A stretch of 64,000 bases of DNA. Source: Alkalicoccus urumqiensis. Its GTDB lineage: Bacteria; Bacillota; Bacilli; Bacillales; Salisediminibacteriaceae. A program made the position numbers and the translations under genes. A model generated the notes under the pieces. The model was not told the origin of the DNA, ran no database searches, and saw only the letters and a program-made list of their open reading frames with translations. Location of the stretch: the NCBI RefSeq assembly GCF_002993335.1, contig NZ_PVNS01000006.1:1-64000 (forward strand), given 5' to 3'. This document shows positions 1-8,081 of this stretch, piece by piece. Position 1 is the first letter of the stretch. Each line of letters starts with the position of its first letter.

Positions 1-270
1 CGTCATTCCGAAGGAATATTTTCCTCCGATAACGAGGGCAGAATACAAAATGATAGTTTAACAGAGAGACAGTTGTATTGGTTTTTCTATATTGATTTTC
101 CATAATGCCACTGTATCATTTTAATGTGTTTACTGCAACATTTCCCCCGAGAAAAACGAACGATTCATCCTACGATTTAAACCGTAGGCTTTCTCGTTCG
201 GAAGTCCGTAAACAAAACAAGGAAATAGAAGCCGGCTTGTGGAAAAGAAAACGAAAGGGAGGCGGGGACG
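1..270. other. Spacer with nested inverted repeat
   Basis: No convincing gene is visible. Positions 159-201 form a nested inverted repeat: outer arms CGAACGA (159-165) and TCGTTCG (195-201), inner arms CCTACG (171-176) and CGTAGG (184-189) around an AT-rich loop. It lies 70 bp upstream of the AraC-family start and has no T tract on the + strand, so a regulator site or mRNA leader hairpin is more likely than a terminator. The left edge is cut by the window. Confidence 0.5.
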
Positions 271-984
271 ATGATCCGGACGAGTATCGCACGGCACGAG
301 CGCGGGTGGTCGATGACAGAACATACGCATAAGGAGGGGGAAATCAGTGTCGTTCTGTCCGGAGAGCCGTACGCAGCGGTCAACGGCGAATTGGTACGGG
401 CGGTTCCCGGTACGGTGCTGCAGTTTGCGCCGGGAACTCCTCACGCCTTTCAGGCAGACGGGCGGGTCCGGTTTGCGGTGCTTCATACAGAGCAGCGGAT
501 TCAGGAAACGTCAGTCACGTATTTGAGGCCGGGAGATGCGGCGGTTTACGAGCAGCTTTTCCGCAGGTGGCTCATGGATGCAGAAGGGGCCGAAGCACTG
601 CAGCATGCCTGGATGGAGCTGCTTTGTACCTTTGCCTCAGCCCACGCTTCCAGCTCCCATGCGTATCCAGTCACGGTAGCCGCGGAAGCGCTGGCCGAAG
701 GAAGCGGAACCATTGGCGAAGCTGCGGCGGAGGCCGGATGGTCGATTTCCTCGTTCCGGCGCCGCTTTATCGAACAATACGGCATGGCGCCGAAGCAGTA
801 TCAGCAGCTCCACCGCTTGAACAAAGCCAAGCAGCTGCTCCGGGAAGGAGAGCCGGAGGTGGAGCGGATCGGTCAGGAACTCGGTTTCCAGACGGTCCAT
901 GCATTCAGCCGCTGGTTCAAACAGCAGACCGGGATGGCTCCGACCCGCTGGTACCAGGCGCAGCACGATGCGCGAAATGGATAA
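271..984 (+). CDS. AraC-family transcriptional regulator with N-terminal cupin
   Basis: A 237-residue one-component regulator. Residues ~15-80 look like an AraC-type cupin ligand domain (HTHKEGEISVVLSGE, then PGTVLQFAPGTPHAF). Residues ~145-235 hold the two helix-turn-helix units, ending in the typical stretch IGQELGFQTVHAFSRWFKQQ and GMAPTRW. The start is supported by GGGAGGCGGGG just upstream. The gene lies 80 bp before a PhyH-type dioxygenase on the same strand, so it may control that gene and itself. The ligand cannot be read from the sequence. Confidence 0.88.
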   Translation: MIRTSIARHERGWSMTEHTHKEGEISVVLSGEPYAAVNGELVRAVPGTVLQFAPGTPHAFQADGRVRFAVLHTEQRIQETSVTYLRPGDAAVYEQLFRRWLMDAEGAEALQHAWMELLCTFASAHASSSHAYPVTVAAEALAEGSGTIGEAAAEAGWSISSFRRRFIEQYGMAPKQYQQLHRLNKAKQLLREGEPEVERIGQELGFQTVHAFSRWFKQQTGMAPTRWYQAQHDARNG

Positions 985-1064
985 ACAAAAGACCAGAACG
1001 GATAAAGACAAGGACTCCGGCGGCACCTATACTGAACGTATCCAGCCAAAAGGAGGACCCACAC

Positions 1065-1973
1065 ATGAAAATGACGATGGGAAAAAACACGATGGAGCTT
1101 CCCTCCAGAGAACTAACGACACTACGGGATTCGACGGACCTGTTGGAGGATACCAGTGCGCTTCAGGAACGACTGCAGGAGGACGGCTGCCTGCTTCTGC
1201 GCGGGTTTCATCCGAGAGAAGAGGTACAGCGGGCGCGTCTCGGTATCCTGGAGGAATTGGAGAAGGAGAAGAAGCTCGACAACACGAAACCGAAGGAAGA
1301 AGCGTGGGCGGCAGCGGGCGCAGGCGGCGCGTTTTACGGCGGGTCCCGGGCAGAGGGGCCCCGCTCTCTCAAGCCGTTTTACGATCTCGTCGAGCACGAG
1401 CGGGTGCTTTCGTTCTTCAGCCGGCTATTCGGTGAAGAGGCGGTGGCGCTCGCCTACAAGTGGCCGCGTGCGGTACCGCCCGGCGGAAGCACCGGTGCCC
1501 ATTATGACAACGTCTATATGGGCCGCGGAACAGAAAAACTGTACACGATGTGGCAGCCGCTCGGTGATATTTCCTATAAAGACGGACCGCTTGCCATCAG
1601 CCTCGGATCACACAAACTGGAAAAACTGAAGCAGACGTACGGCCGGATGGACGTTGATATCGATCATGTCGAAACCGGCTGGTTTACGCACGAACCGCTG
1701 GAAATGGTGGACCGGTTCCACACGCAGTGGGCGACAACCGAATTCCAGATGGGCGATGTGCTTCTGTTCGGTATGTATACAATGCACAGCTCGTTCAACA
1801 ATGAGAGCCCGCGCTTCCGCATCAGCGCCGATACCCGCTTCCAGCCGGCTTCGGAACCGATGGACGAGCGCTGGATCGGCGATCATCCGAAAGGGCACTA
1901 TGCCTGGGGAAAAGAAAAACCGCTCGTCCCCGTTGAAGAAGCACGCCGCTGGTGGGAGGAAGAACTGAAGTAA
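1065..1973 (+). CDS. Phytanoyl-CoA dioxygenase (PhyH) family Fe(II)/2-oxoglutarate oxygenase
   Basis: A 302-residue member of the PhyH superfamily of non-haem iron, 2-oxoglutarate-dependent oxygenases. The iron-binding facial triad is visible as H146-Y-D148 in GAHYDNVYMG and the distal H241 in FGMYTMHSS, followed by R250/R252, one of which probably binds the co-substrate carboxylate. The open frame extends about 500 bp further upstream, but AGGAGG at 1051-1056 and the family N-terminus place the start at the ATG at 1065. It follows an AraC regulator. Substrate unknown: family members hydroxylate acyl-CoAs, osmolytes and small metabolites, and it does not look like a classical ectoine hydroxylase. 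Confidence 0.82.
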   Translation: MKMTMGKNTMELPSRELTTLRDSTDLLEDTSALQERLQEDGCLLLRGFHPREEVQRARLGILEELEKEKKLDNTKPKEEAWAAAGAGGAFYGGSRAEGPRSLKPFYDLVEHERVLSFFSRLFGEEAVALAYKWPRAVPPGGSTGAHYDNVYMGRGTEKLYTMWQPLGDISYKDGPLAISLGSHKLEKLKQTYGRMDVDIDHVETGWFTHEPLEMVDRFHTQWATTEFQMGDVLLFGMYTMHSSFNNESPRFRISADTRFQPASEPMDERWIGDHPKGHYAWGKEKPLVPVEEARRWWEEELK

Positions 1974-2109
1974 ACGTTGTAATAGAACAGAGGCAAATTC
2001 AACGCAGATTCATAGTTATTGCTTTTTGTTATAGGACACTTCTCCGCTCCCCGGCAGAAGCTTGCCGTGGGCTTGTCTTCCAGCCGGGCGCTGTCTGCAC
2101 GGCTGCAGC

Positions 2110-2188
2110 GCATGAGCGGAGCCGGCCTATGGTTTGAGCCGCAGGGCAGCGCTCATCTGCCATGCGGCGCGGCCGCGCGGAGCCATGC
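2110..2188 (+). repeat. 79-bp palindromic element, copy 1
   Basis: Ends are GCATG and CATGC. The inner stem is GCCGCAGGGCAG with CTGCCATGCGGC (one mismatch). Inner GGCC blocks flank the stem. Other copies lie at 2476, 18262 and 18409. Confidence 0.85.
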
Positions 2189-2327
2189 TTCTTCAATCGA
2201 AGCATAGTCCAGCTCCAGCGCCTGCTCTGGTTCCTTCACCCCTGCCGGGCACTCCGAAGTGATTTCGTTGATGGCAAAGCAGACTAAGTGACTCATAATA
2301 ACGGCAGCACAAGCTGTCTGATTTATT

Positions 2328-2353
2328 CAGCAGAGGGCCTTCAAAAAACCTGT
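2328..2353 (+). repeat. Short motif shared with 53347-53372
   Basis: Begins CAGCAGAGGGCC and continues through TC, an A run and CTGT. Only three of 26 positions differ from the copy upstream of the polysaccharide deacetylase. Confidence 0.55.
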
Positions 2354-2475
2354 TTTCTGCTATAGACTGGCAGTTTCCTGCTAGTTTACGATGATTTCTC
2401 AGCCGAAACCGGAAGTCGTCGACTCCGGGAGGATCCGAACGAGGCGAAAATCCACGCCGCGTCAAGCGGCTGAAA

Positions 2476-2554
2476 GCACGAGCGGAGCCGGCCTTTGGTT
2501 TAAGCCGCAGGGCAGCGATTTTCTGTCATGCGGCGCGGCCGCGCGAAGCCGTGC
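2476..2554 (+). repeat. 79-bp palindromic element, copy 2
   Basis: Same layout as the copy at 2110, with ends GCACG and CGTGC. Relative to the other copies one arm changes T to C while its partner changes A to G, keeping the pair. The inner stem is GCCGCAGGGCAG with CTGTCATGCGGC. Confidence 0.85.
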
Positions 2555-2573
2555 CTCTTGTAATTGAAGTATT

Positions 2574-2694
2574 GTCCAGCTGCAGCGCCCACTTGCTCGA
2601 GGTTCCTTCACCCCTGCCGAAGAAAGCAAAGAGCAGCTTTCGTCGGCAGGGCCTCCAGGACAGGTCGCTCGTGACCAGGGCGCTTCCGCTTTTC
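2574..2694 (+). repeat. Dispersed GTCCAGCTGCAGCGCC-type repeat
   Basis: Starts GTCCAGCTGCAGCGCC and ends GGGCGCTTCCGCTTTT. Between them is a strong stem at 2612-2651 (CCCTGCCGA...AAAGC with GCTTTC...TCGGCAGGG). This resembles a dispersed repeat I recall from many Bacillaceae spacers, where similar ends flank a variable hairpin. A truncated left part follows the first palindromic element at about 2205-2247. Confidence 0.65.
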
Positions 2695-2911
2695 AGATTC
2701 CCTCCGGAACGCGTACGGGTGCAGGTGAAGGCAGAGGTATACTTATTCACTCTCTATTACTCTGTCTCCACTCTGAACAGACTGTGTAAACGCAGTCTGT
2801 TTTTTTGATTTGCAGAAGCGGAACTTTCGGAGAAAAAAAGGAAGCTTTCCTGCCGTGGAGGCGGTCCGGCAGGGTTGGAAAAAATTATTCAAAAAAATTA
2901 TGAAAAAGGGT

Positions 2912-2939
2912 TGCAATCTATTTTCGTTGTTATATAATA
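2912..2939 (+). promoter_or_regulatory. Promoter of the glyoxylate-shunt operon
   Basis: TTGCAA at 2912-2917 and TATAAT at 2934-2939 with a 16-bp spacer, in AT-rich sequence unlike the surrounding DNA. Confidence 0.7.
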
Positions 2940-2955
2940 AAAAACATATTAAACA

Positions 2956-2971
2956 ACTGTTATAAAACAGT
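2956..2971. promoter_or_regulatory. Operator-like palindrome after the glcB promoter
   Basis: ACTGTT-ATAA-AACAGT lies about 17 bp downstream of the -10 box and 26 bp before the glcB start. A perfect 6-bp inverted repeat here suits a repressor site; the regulator is unknown. Confidence 0.5.
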
Positions 2972-2997
2972 AATCAAAACCAGCAGGGAGGGATTGG

Positions 2998-5148
2998 ATG
3001 AGCTGGACAGAGGTGGAAGGCATTCATATTCATGAAACGCTGTACCAGTTTTTAGAACAGGATGTGCTGCCGAAGACATCCATGGAAACAGCTTCTTTCT
3101 GGAAGGGGGCTGCCGCACTGATCCGGGAAATGCAGCCGCAGATCCGGGACGTGCTTCAAAAACGCGAAGAGCTGGAACAGCGTGTACATCAGTATCATAA
3201 GGAACATCCCGGCCGCCCCGATCCCGAAGCCTACCGATCGTTTTTAACATCGATCAACTATCTGGAAGAAGCGGCTGAACCGCAGCCGGTGCAGACGACG
3301 AATATCGATCCGGAAGTGGCCGAGCAGGCCGCACCGCAGCTCGTCGTCCCGCTCTCCAACGCGCGCTATGCGCTGAACGCATTAAACGCCAGATGGGGAA
3401 GCCTTTACGACGCTCTTTATGGAAGCGATATCATCGATGAAACAGAAGGTGCAGAGAAGGGCAGTACGTACAATCCGGCAAGAGGTGCCAGGGTGACGGC
3501 GTATGCAAAGAAGCTTCTGGATCAGTGGTTTCCGCTGGAAGAAGGAAGCCACGCGGAAGTTTCCGCCTATACCCGGAAAGAAAATGAACTCGTCGTTACA
3601 CTTGAAGGCGGAAACGAAACGGCGCTTCAGGAGCCGGAACGCTTTATCGGCTCGAGCGGGGAGGATACATTTTACTTCCTTCATCATAAGCTTCACACCG
3701 CCATTCATATTGACCGCAGCCACCCCGTCGGCCGGGCGGATCCAGCCGGCATTAAGGACATTGAAATGGAAGCGGCGCTCACTGTCATCATGGACGCGGA
3801 AGACAGCGTGGCTGCCGTGGACGCCGACGATAAATGCACGGTGTACCGGAACTGGCTCGGCCTGATGGAAGGCACGCTCCGCGCCGACATGGAAAAAGGC
3901 GGCCGCACCGTGACACGGGAGCCGGCACCGGATAAAATCTACCGGAACAAAGCCGGCGGCGAAAGCCGTCTCCGTGGACGGGCACTGCAGCTCATCCGGA
4001 ACGTCGGTCACCTGATGACGACCGACATGATTCTCGATGAAAACAGAGAACCGGTATCGGAAGGACTCGTCGACGGGCTTGTCACCGCCTTGATCGGCTC
4101 ACTTGATCATCGGCAGAATCGGCCGAATTCTCCTGCCGGCTCCATTTACATCGTCAAACCAAAAATGCACGGCCCAGCAGAGGCCGCCCTGACCGACACG
4201 TTGTTTTCACGGATCGAGGAATTACTTGGACTCCCGGCGTATACGATCAAGGTCGGGGTGATGGATGAGGAGAAGCGGACGTCACTGCAGCTTCGGGGGG
4301 CTATTCAGGCGGTGAGGCGGAGAATTTTCTTCATTAATACCGGCTTCCTGGACCGGACCGGCGATGAAATTCATACGGCGTTTTACGCGGGACCGATGAT
4401 CCGGAAGCAGGAGATGAAGGATGCGCCGTGGCTTGCGGCCTACGAAACGGCGAATGTGGAAGCCGGGATGGAGGTGCTTCTGCATCAGCGGGGCCAGATC
4501 GGCAAAGGAATGTGGGCGATGCCGGACGAGATGAAGCAGATGCTCGAACAGAAGCAGTCCCAGCTCCGCGCCGGCGGCAGTACCGCCTGGGTGCCTTCGC
4601 CGACCGCGGCAGTGATCCACGCGATTCATTACCACGAGGTGGATATGGACGACGTGTATGAGTCGCTTCCGCCGGCTGCCCCGGAGAAGATGCTGATCGT
4701 CCCGGTCGAGGAAAACCCGTCGTGGACCGATGAGGAGATTCAGATGGAGCTTGAAACGAACGCGCAGGCCATTCTCGGCTACGTTGTCCGCTGGGTGGAC
4801 CAGGGGATCGGCTGCTCCAAAGTGCCGAACCGGGAAGGAACGGCGCTGATGGAGGACCGGGCGACGCTCCGGATCGCAAGCCAGCATATGGCGAACTGGC
4901 TGTACCACGGCATCTGCAGCGAAAACGACGTGCACGAGGTGATGCGCCGCATGGCGGCACTCGTGGACGAGCAGAACGCAGGGGACCCGGCGTACCGGCC
5001 GATACATCCGGATCTGGAGACGCATCCAGCCTATCAGGCAGCGCTTGAACTCGTCCTGGAAGGGCACCGGCAGCCGAACGGCTACACAGAACCGATTCTG
5101 CACCGGAAACGAAGAGAAGTGAAAGAGGCACAGAAACAGCATTCCTAA
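2998..5148 (+). CDS. glcB: Malate synthase G
   Basis: Condenses glyoxylate with acetyl-CoA to malate, the second step of the glyoxylate shunt. At 716 residues it matches the long single-chain G isoform, not the ~530-residue A isoform. Recognisable blocks are VPLSNARYALNALNARWGSL, DTFYFLHHKLHTAIHID and, later, IRKQEMKDAPWLAAYETANV. The start has GGGAGGG eight bases upstream. It heads an operon with a small Cys-rich protein and isocitrate lyase, the other shunt enzyme, so the unit should support growth on acetate, fatty acids or acyl-CoA breakdown products. Confidence 0.93.
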   Translation: MSWTEVEGIHIHETLYQFLEQDVLPKTSMETASFWKGAAALIREMQPQIRDVLQKREELEQRVHQYHKEHPGRPDPEAYRSFLTSINYLEEAAEPQPVQTTNIDPEVAEQAAPQLVVPLSNARYALNALNARWGSLYDALYGSDIIDETEGAEKGSTYNPARGARVTAYAKKLLDQWFPLEEGSHAEVSAYTRKENELVVTLEGGNETALQEPERFIGSSGEDTFYFLHHKLHTAIHIDRSHPVGRADPAGIKDIEMEAALTVIMDAEDSVAAVDADDKCTVYRNWLGLMEGTLRADMEKGGRTVTREPAPDKIYRNKAGGESRLRGRALQLIRNVGHLMTTDMILDENREPVSEGLVDGLVTALIGSLDHRQNRPNSPAGSIYIVKPKMHGPAEAALTDTLFSRIEELLGLPAYTIKVGVMDEEKRTSLQLRGAIQAVRRRIFFINTGFLDRTGDEIHTAFYAGPMIRKQEMKDAPWLAAYETANVEAGMEVLLHQRGQIGKGMWAMPDEMKQMLEQKQSQLRAGGSTAWVPSPTAAVIHAIHYHEVDMDDVYESLPPAAPEKMLIVPVEENPSWTDEEIQMELETNAQAILGYVVRWVDQGIGCSKVPNREGTALMEDRATLRIASQHMANWLYHGICSENDVHEVMRRMAALVDEQNAGDPAYRPIHPDLETHPAYQAALELVLEGHRQPNGYTEPILHRKRREVKEAQKQHS

Positions 5149-5203
5149 TTATGCGGACCGGTGAGAGCCGGTCTGACTACCAAATTGGAGAGGGGTAATT
5201 ACA

Positions 5204-5497
5204 ATGAGAATGATGACACGCGAAATGACGTCCGCAGAGGAATTGGTTCGGAAGTGGATGATGAACCAGCAGGAAATCGGCCGCACAACAGAGGATATGA
5301 AGCATACGCGCTTTGTTTACGGCAGCCGGATCATGGAAATCGGGGAAGATGGTACGATTCGGGAGCGGAGCGAAGGCGATGTCATTATTTTCCGCTCTCC
5401 GGAACAGCCGCAGCCACCGGCGCATCTGTGCCGCTGCTGTTCGATGGAATATGACACAGAGAAAGATGCACTGCAGTGCTGCGCATACCTGGACTAA
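5204..5497 (+). CDS. Small Cys-rich protein of the glyoxylate operon
   Basis: A 97-residue protein not recognised as any family. It has a strong ribosome binding site (GGAGAGGGG) and sits 55 bp after glcB and 68 bp before aceA on the same strand, so it is very likely co-transcribed. The N-terminal half is helical and Met-rich; the C-terminus has clustered cysteines (HLCRCCSMEYDTEKDALQCC), which suggests a metal-binding knuckle or redox pair. Its position suggests modulation of the shunt enzymes, but no function can be assigned. Confidence 0.75.
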   Translation: MRMMTREMTSAEELVRKWMMNQQEIGRTTEDMKHTRFVYGSRIMEIGEDGTIRERSEGDVIIFRSPEQPQPPAHLCRCCSMEYDTEKDALQCCAYLD

Positions 5498-5565
5498 TTT
5501 TTCTGTCTTATCTGTTATATAACATAACTTAAAAATAAAAACTGTTTGGTACAGGAGGAGATAGT

Positions 5566-6828
5566 ATGACACAAAGAAATGAACTGACAGCCATGTGGGA
5601 AAGCAGCCGATTTGAAGGAGTGGAGCGCCCGTACACGCCGGAGGAAGTTCTCCGGCTCCGTGGATCGCTGCAGATCGAACATACACTGGCCCGGCGCGGC
5701 GCAGAGCGTCTCTGGAGCTCCATGGAAGAGAAGCCGTACATTAACGCGCTCGGCGCCCTCACCGGCAACCAGGCGATGCAGCAGGTGAAAGCAGGACTCG
5801 AAGCCATTTACTTAAGCGGCTGGCAGGTCGCCGCTGATGCGAACCTCTCCGGGGAAATGTACCCCGATCAGAGCCTGTACCCGGCAAACAGCGTGCCGCA
5901 CGTCGTACGCCGCATCAATCAGACGTTCCAGCGAGCCGACCAGATTCAGACGGCGGAAGGCGGCGGGGAAACAGACTGGTTTGCGCCGATCGTCGCTGAC
6001 ATGGAAGCTGGATTCGGCGGACCGCTCAACGTTTTTGAACTTGCCAAGCAGATGATCGAAGCCGGCGCAGCAGGTGTTCACCTCGAGGATCAGCTCTCCT
6101 CTGAGAAGAAATGCGGCCATCTCGGCGGAAAGGTGCTTCAGCCGACGCAGGTAGCTGTCCGGAACCTGATTTCCGCGAGGCTTGCAGCGGACGTCAGCGG
6201 GGTGCCGACCGTCATTATCGCCCGCACCGATGCGAACGCAGCGAACTTGATCACGAGCGATGTCGACCCGTACGATCATGAATTTTTAACCGGGGAACGG
6301 ACGGCGGAAGGATTTTTCCGGACGACACCGGGGATCGAGCAGGCGATTTCACGCGGCCTGGCCTACGCGCCGTACGCAGACCTTCTCTGGTGTGAAACGA
6401 GCGAGCCGGATCTCGACGAGGCGCGCCGCTTTGCGGAAGCGATTCATGAGAAGTTCCCTGGCAAAAAGCTCGCCTACAACTGCTCGCCGTCGTTCAACTG
6501 GAAAAAGAAGCTGGAGCCGGAGGTTATTGCCTCGTTCCAGGAGAAGCTCGGAAAGATGGGCTACGCGTTCCAGTTCGTGACACTCGCCGGTTTCCACGCG
6601 CTGAACCACAGCATGTTTGAACTGGCGCTCGGCTACCGCGACCGCGGCATGGCTGCCTACTCGGAGCTGCAGCAGCGTGAATTTGCATCCGAAAAAGACG
6701 GCTACACCGCGACGCGCCACCAGCGGGAAGTCGGCACCGGCTACTTCGATGAAGTATCGCAGGTCATTTCCGGAGGCACCTCCTCCACGCTCGCCATGTC
6801 GCACTCCACCGAAACCGCACAGTTTTAA
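5566..6828 (+). CDS. aceA: Isocitrate lyase
   Basis: Cleaves isocitrate to glyoxylate and succinate, the entry step of the glyoxylate shunt. At 420 residues it is the typical bacterial short form. The catalytic loop KKCGH is at residues 181-185, followed by GGKVLQPTQ, with the metal-binding region [16 protein letters not shown] before it and the C-terminal block [20 protein letters not shown]. The start follows AGGAGGAGA. It is the third gene after malate synthase G and is followed by a strong terminator. Confidence 0.95.
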   Translation: MTQRNELTAMWESSRFEGVERPYTPEEVLRLRGSLQIEHTLARRGAERLWSSMEEKPYINALGALTGNQAMQQVKAGLEAIYLSGWQVAADANLSGEMYPDQSLYPANSVPHVVRRINQTFQRADQIQTAEGGGETDWFAPIVADMEAGFGGPLNVFELAKQMIEAGAAGVHLEDQLSSEKKCGHLGGKVLQPTQVAVRNLISARLAADVSGVPTVIIARTDANAANLITSDVDPYDHEFLTGERTAEGFFRTTPGIEQAISRGLAYAPYADLLWCETSEPDLDEARRFAEAIHEKFPGKKLAYNCSPSFNWKKKLEPEVIASFQEKLGKMGYAFQFVTLAGFHALNHSMFELALGYRDRGMAAYSELQQREFASEKDGYTATRHQREVGTGYFDEVSQVISGGTSSTLAMSHSTETAQF

Positions 6829-6835
6829 ATGGATA

Positions 6836-6873
6836 GCCGCCCGGGGTCCCAGCCGATCCCGGGCGGCTTTTTT
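6836..6873 (+). terminator. Terminator of the glyoxylate operon
   Basis: GCCGCCCGGG (6836-6845) pairs with CCCGGGCGGC (6858-6867), followed by six Ts. Confidence 0.9.
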
Positions 6874-6930
6874 GCTTTGGGGAAAAGTGTGGGGGCAGCG
6901 GGTGTAGCTGCCGGTGGATAGGAGTTGATG

Positions 6931-7111
6931 GCTAAGTTGGAATTTCATGGTGCGTTATGGGAATTCTCACAGGAGAAGTGGGAATTTCGGTACTGGAAGT
7001 TGGACTTTCCGATCGGTTTGGGAATGGGTTCCGGAGTTATAGGACTCGCAGCGGGAGTTGTGGGACTCCCGGCCGCCGTTGTCGGACTGGCACCGTCCGT
7101 AATGAGACTCC
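6931..7111 (+). repeat. 21-bp-period core array, type A, copy 1
   Basis: Nine cores of the form TTGGRATTC to RTRGGACTC start at 6937, 6958, 6979, 7000, then after an 18-bp step at 7018, 7039, 7060, 7081, 7102. All other steps are exactly 21 bp. Spacers between cores are unrelated to each other. The array lies beyond the aceA terminator with no gene of its own. A second copy is at 53030-53190. Confidence 0.85.
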
Positions 7112-7289
7112 GCCGGGAGCCATACCCCAAACAACAGCTGCAGGCGAGCCCGCAGCAGCCGTGCTCCGGAAAGAAAAAGATAAGACACATGCCGTTGTCC
7201 CGGTCATTCAGCCAGTTTTTGTTGAGCGCTTTCTGCTAAGCTGGGCGTAACGTTCTGTTCGTGAGTCCCGAAAAAGAAAGGGTGTTTGG

Positions 7290-8033
7290 ATGAAAAGGAA
7301 GGTTCTCGTCTGGCTGGTGCTGATTGCCATTTTTGCTGCAGGAACAGGTGCAGGAGCTGCGACAAGCAAGATGATCGAAGTGTATTACAACGTCAATGAC
7401 ATTAAGATCAACGGGGAATCGGCGATGCCGTCGAATCCGGACAACAATCCATTCATCTACAACGGCACCACGTACGTACCGCTCCGGTTCGTCAGCCAGG
7501 AGCTCGGTGAAACGGTCAAATGGGACGGCGCGACGAAAACGATCACCATCGGCGGCCCGTCGGAAGGTGCCGGCACGGTCGGAAATGGCGTGCAGTATTT
7601 GACGTATCAGCAGGACCACTTCCAGGGACAGGGGAAACTGGGTGTGGACGGCAGAGTGATTCACAGTGACTGGTTCAGCCTGGCAGGATCCATTACTTCC
7701 CACGAAGGGAAATCATACGGGACTTACTTAGCTCTCGGCTTCAACAGCACTGCATCAAAAAATGTGTATTATGAACTTGCAGCAAATAATCAATACCGGA
7801 CGATGACCGCAGAACTTGCGATTGTCGATGAAACGAAAAATAGAAGCGGTACCGGCCAGGTGAATATTTACGCAGACGGCCGGAGAGTGGCTTCAGAAAC
7901 CATTCAGCCGGGAATGCGGATGAAAAATCTCAGCGTGAATGTAAACGATGCAGATGTCATTAAAGTGGAGTATGTCAGCATGGACGGCTATCCGCCTTCT
8001 GCTCTCCTCGGCAACCTCCAGTTCAACAAATAA
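7290..8033 (+). CDS. Secreted protein with copper amine oxidase N-terminal-like domain
   Basis: A 247-residue exported protein. Residues 1-23 are a signal peptide ending near AGAATS. Residues ~28-95 form the stalk-like 'copper amine oxidase N-terminal' domain, a non-catalytic module common in Firmicute surface proteins (KINGESAMPSNP, then TTYVPLRFVSQELGETVKWD). The rest is beta-rich and ends in DVIKVEYVSMDGYPPSALLGN, reminiscent of carbohydrate- or wall-binding modules. No catalytic motif is seen. It appears monocistronic and converges on the next gene. Confidence 0.72.
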   Translation: MKRKVLVWLVLIAIFAAGTGAGAATSKMIEVYYNVNDIKINGESAMPSNPDNNPFIYNGTTYVPLRFVSQELGETVKWDGATKTITIGGPSEGAGTVGNGVQYLTYQQDHFQGQGKLGVDGRVIHSDWFSLAGSITSHEGKSYGTYLALGFNSTASKNVYYELAANNQYRTMTAELAIVDETKNRSGTGQVNIYADGRRVASETIQPGMRMKNLSVNVNDADVIKVEYVSMDGYPPSALLGNLQFNK

Positions 8034-8040
8034 CATAACA

Positions 8041-8076
8041 AAAAGCGCTCCGGTCGTTTCCGGAGCGCTCTTATTA
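8041..8076. terminator. Bidirectional terminator between convergent genes
   Basis: AGCGCTCCGG (8045-8054) pairs with CCGGAGCGCT (8061-8070). A run of A on the left gives a T tract on the minus strand, so it serves the gene at 8082 at least as well as the one ending at 8033. Confidence 0.8.
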
Positions 8077-8081
8077 TGGCT

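Larger units (their letters stand above)
1974..2910. other. Long spacer made of repeats
   Basis: About 0.9 kb without a credible gene. It holds two copies of the 79-bp palindromic element (2110-2188 and 2476-2554), each followed by sequence beginning GTCCAGCT, one complete GTCCAGC...CGCTTCCGC-type repeat, and a motif at 2328-2353 that recurs at 53347. The remainder shows no clear signal until the glcB promoter. Confidence 0.7.

Noticed and set aside
567-1064. Extended N-terminus of the PhyH-type enzyme
   Set aside because: This part overlaps the AraC gene in another frame; AGGAGG and the family N-terminus begin at 1065.
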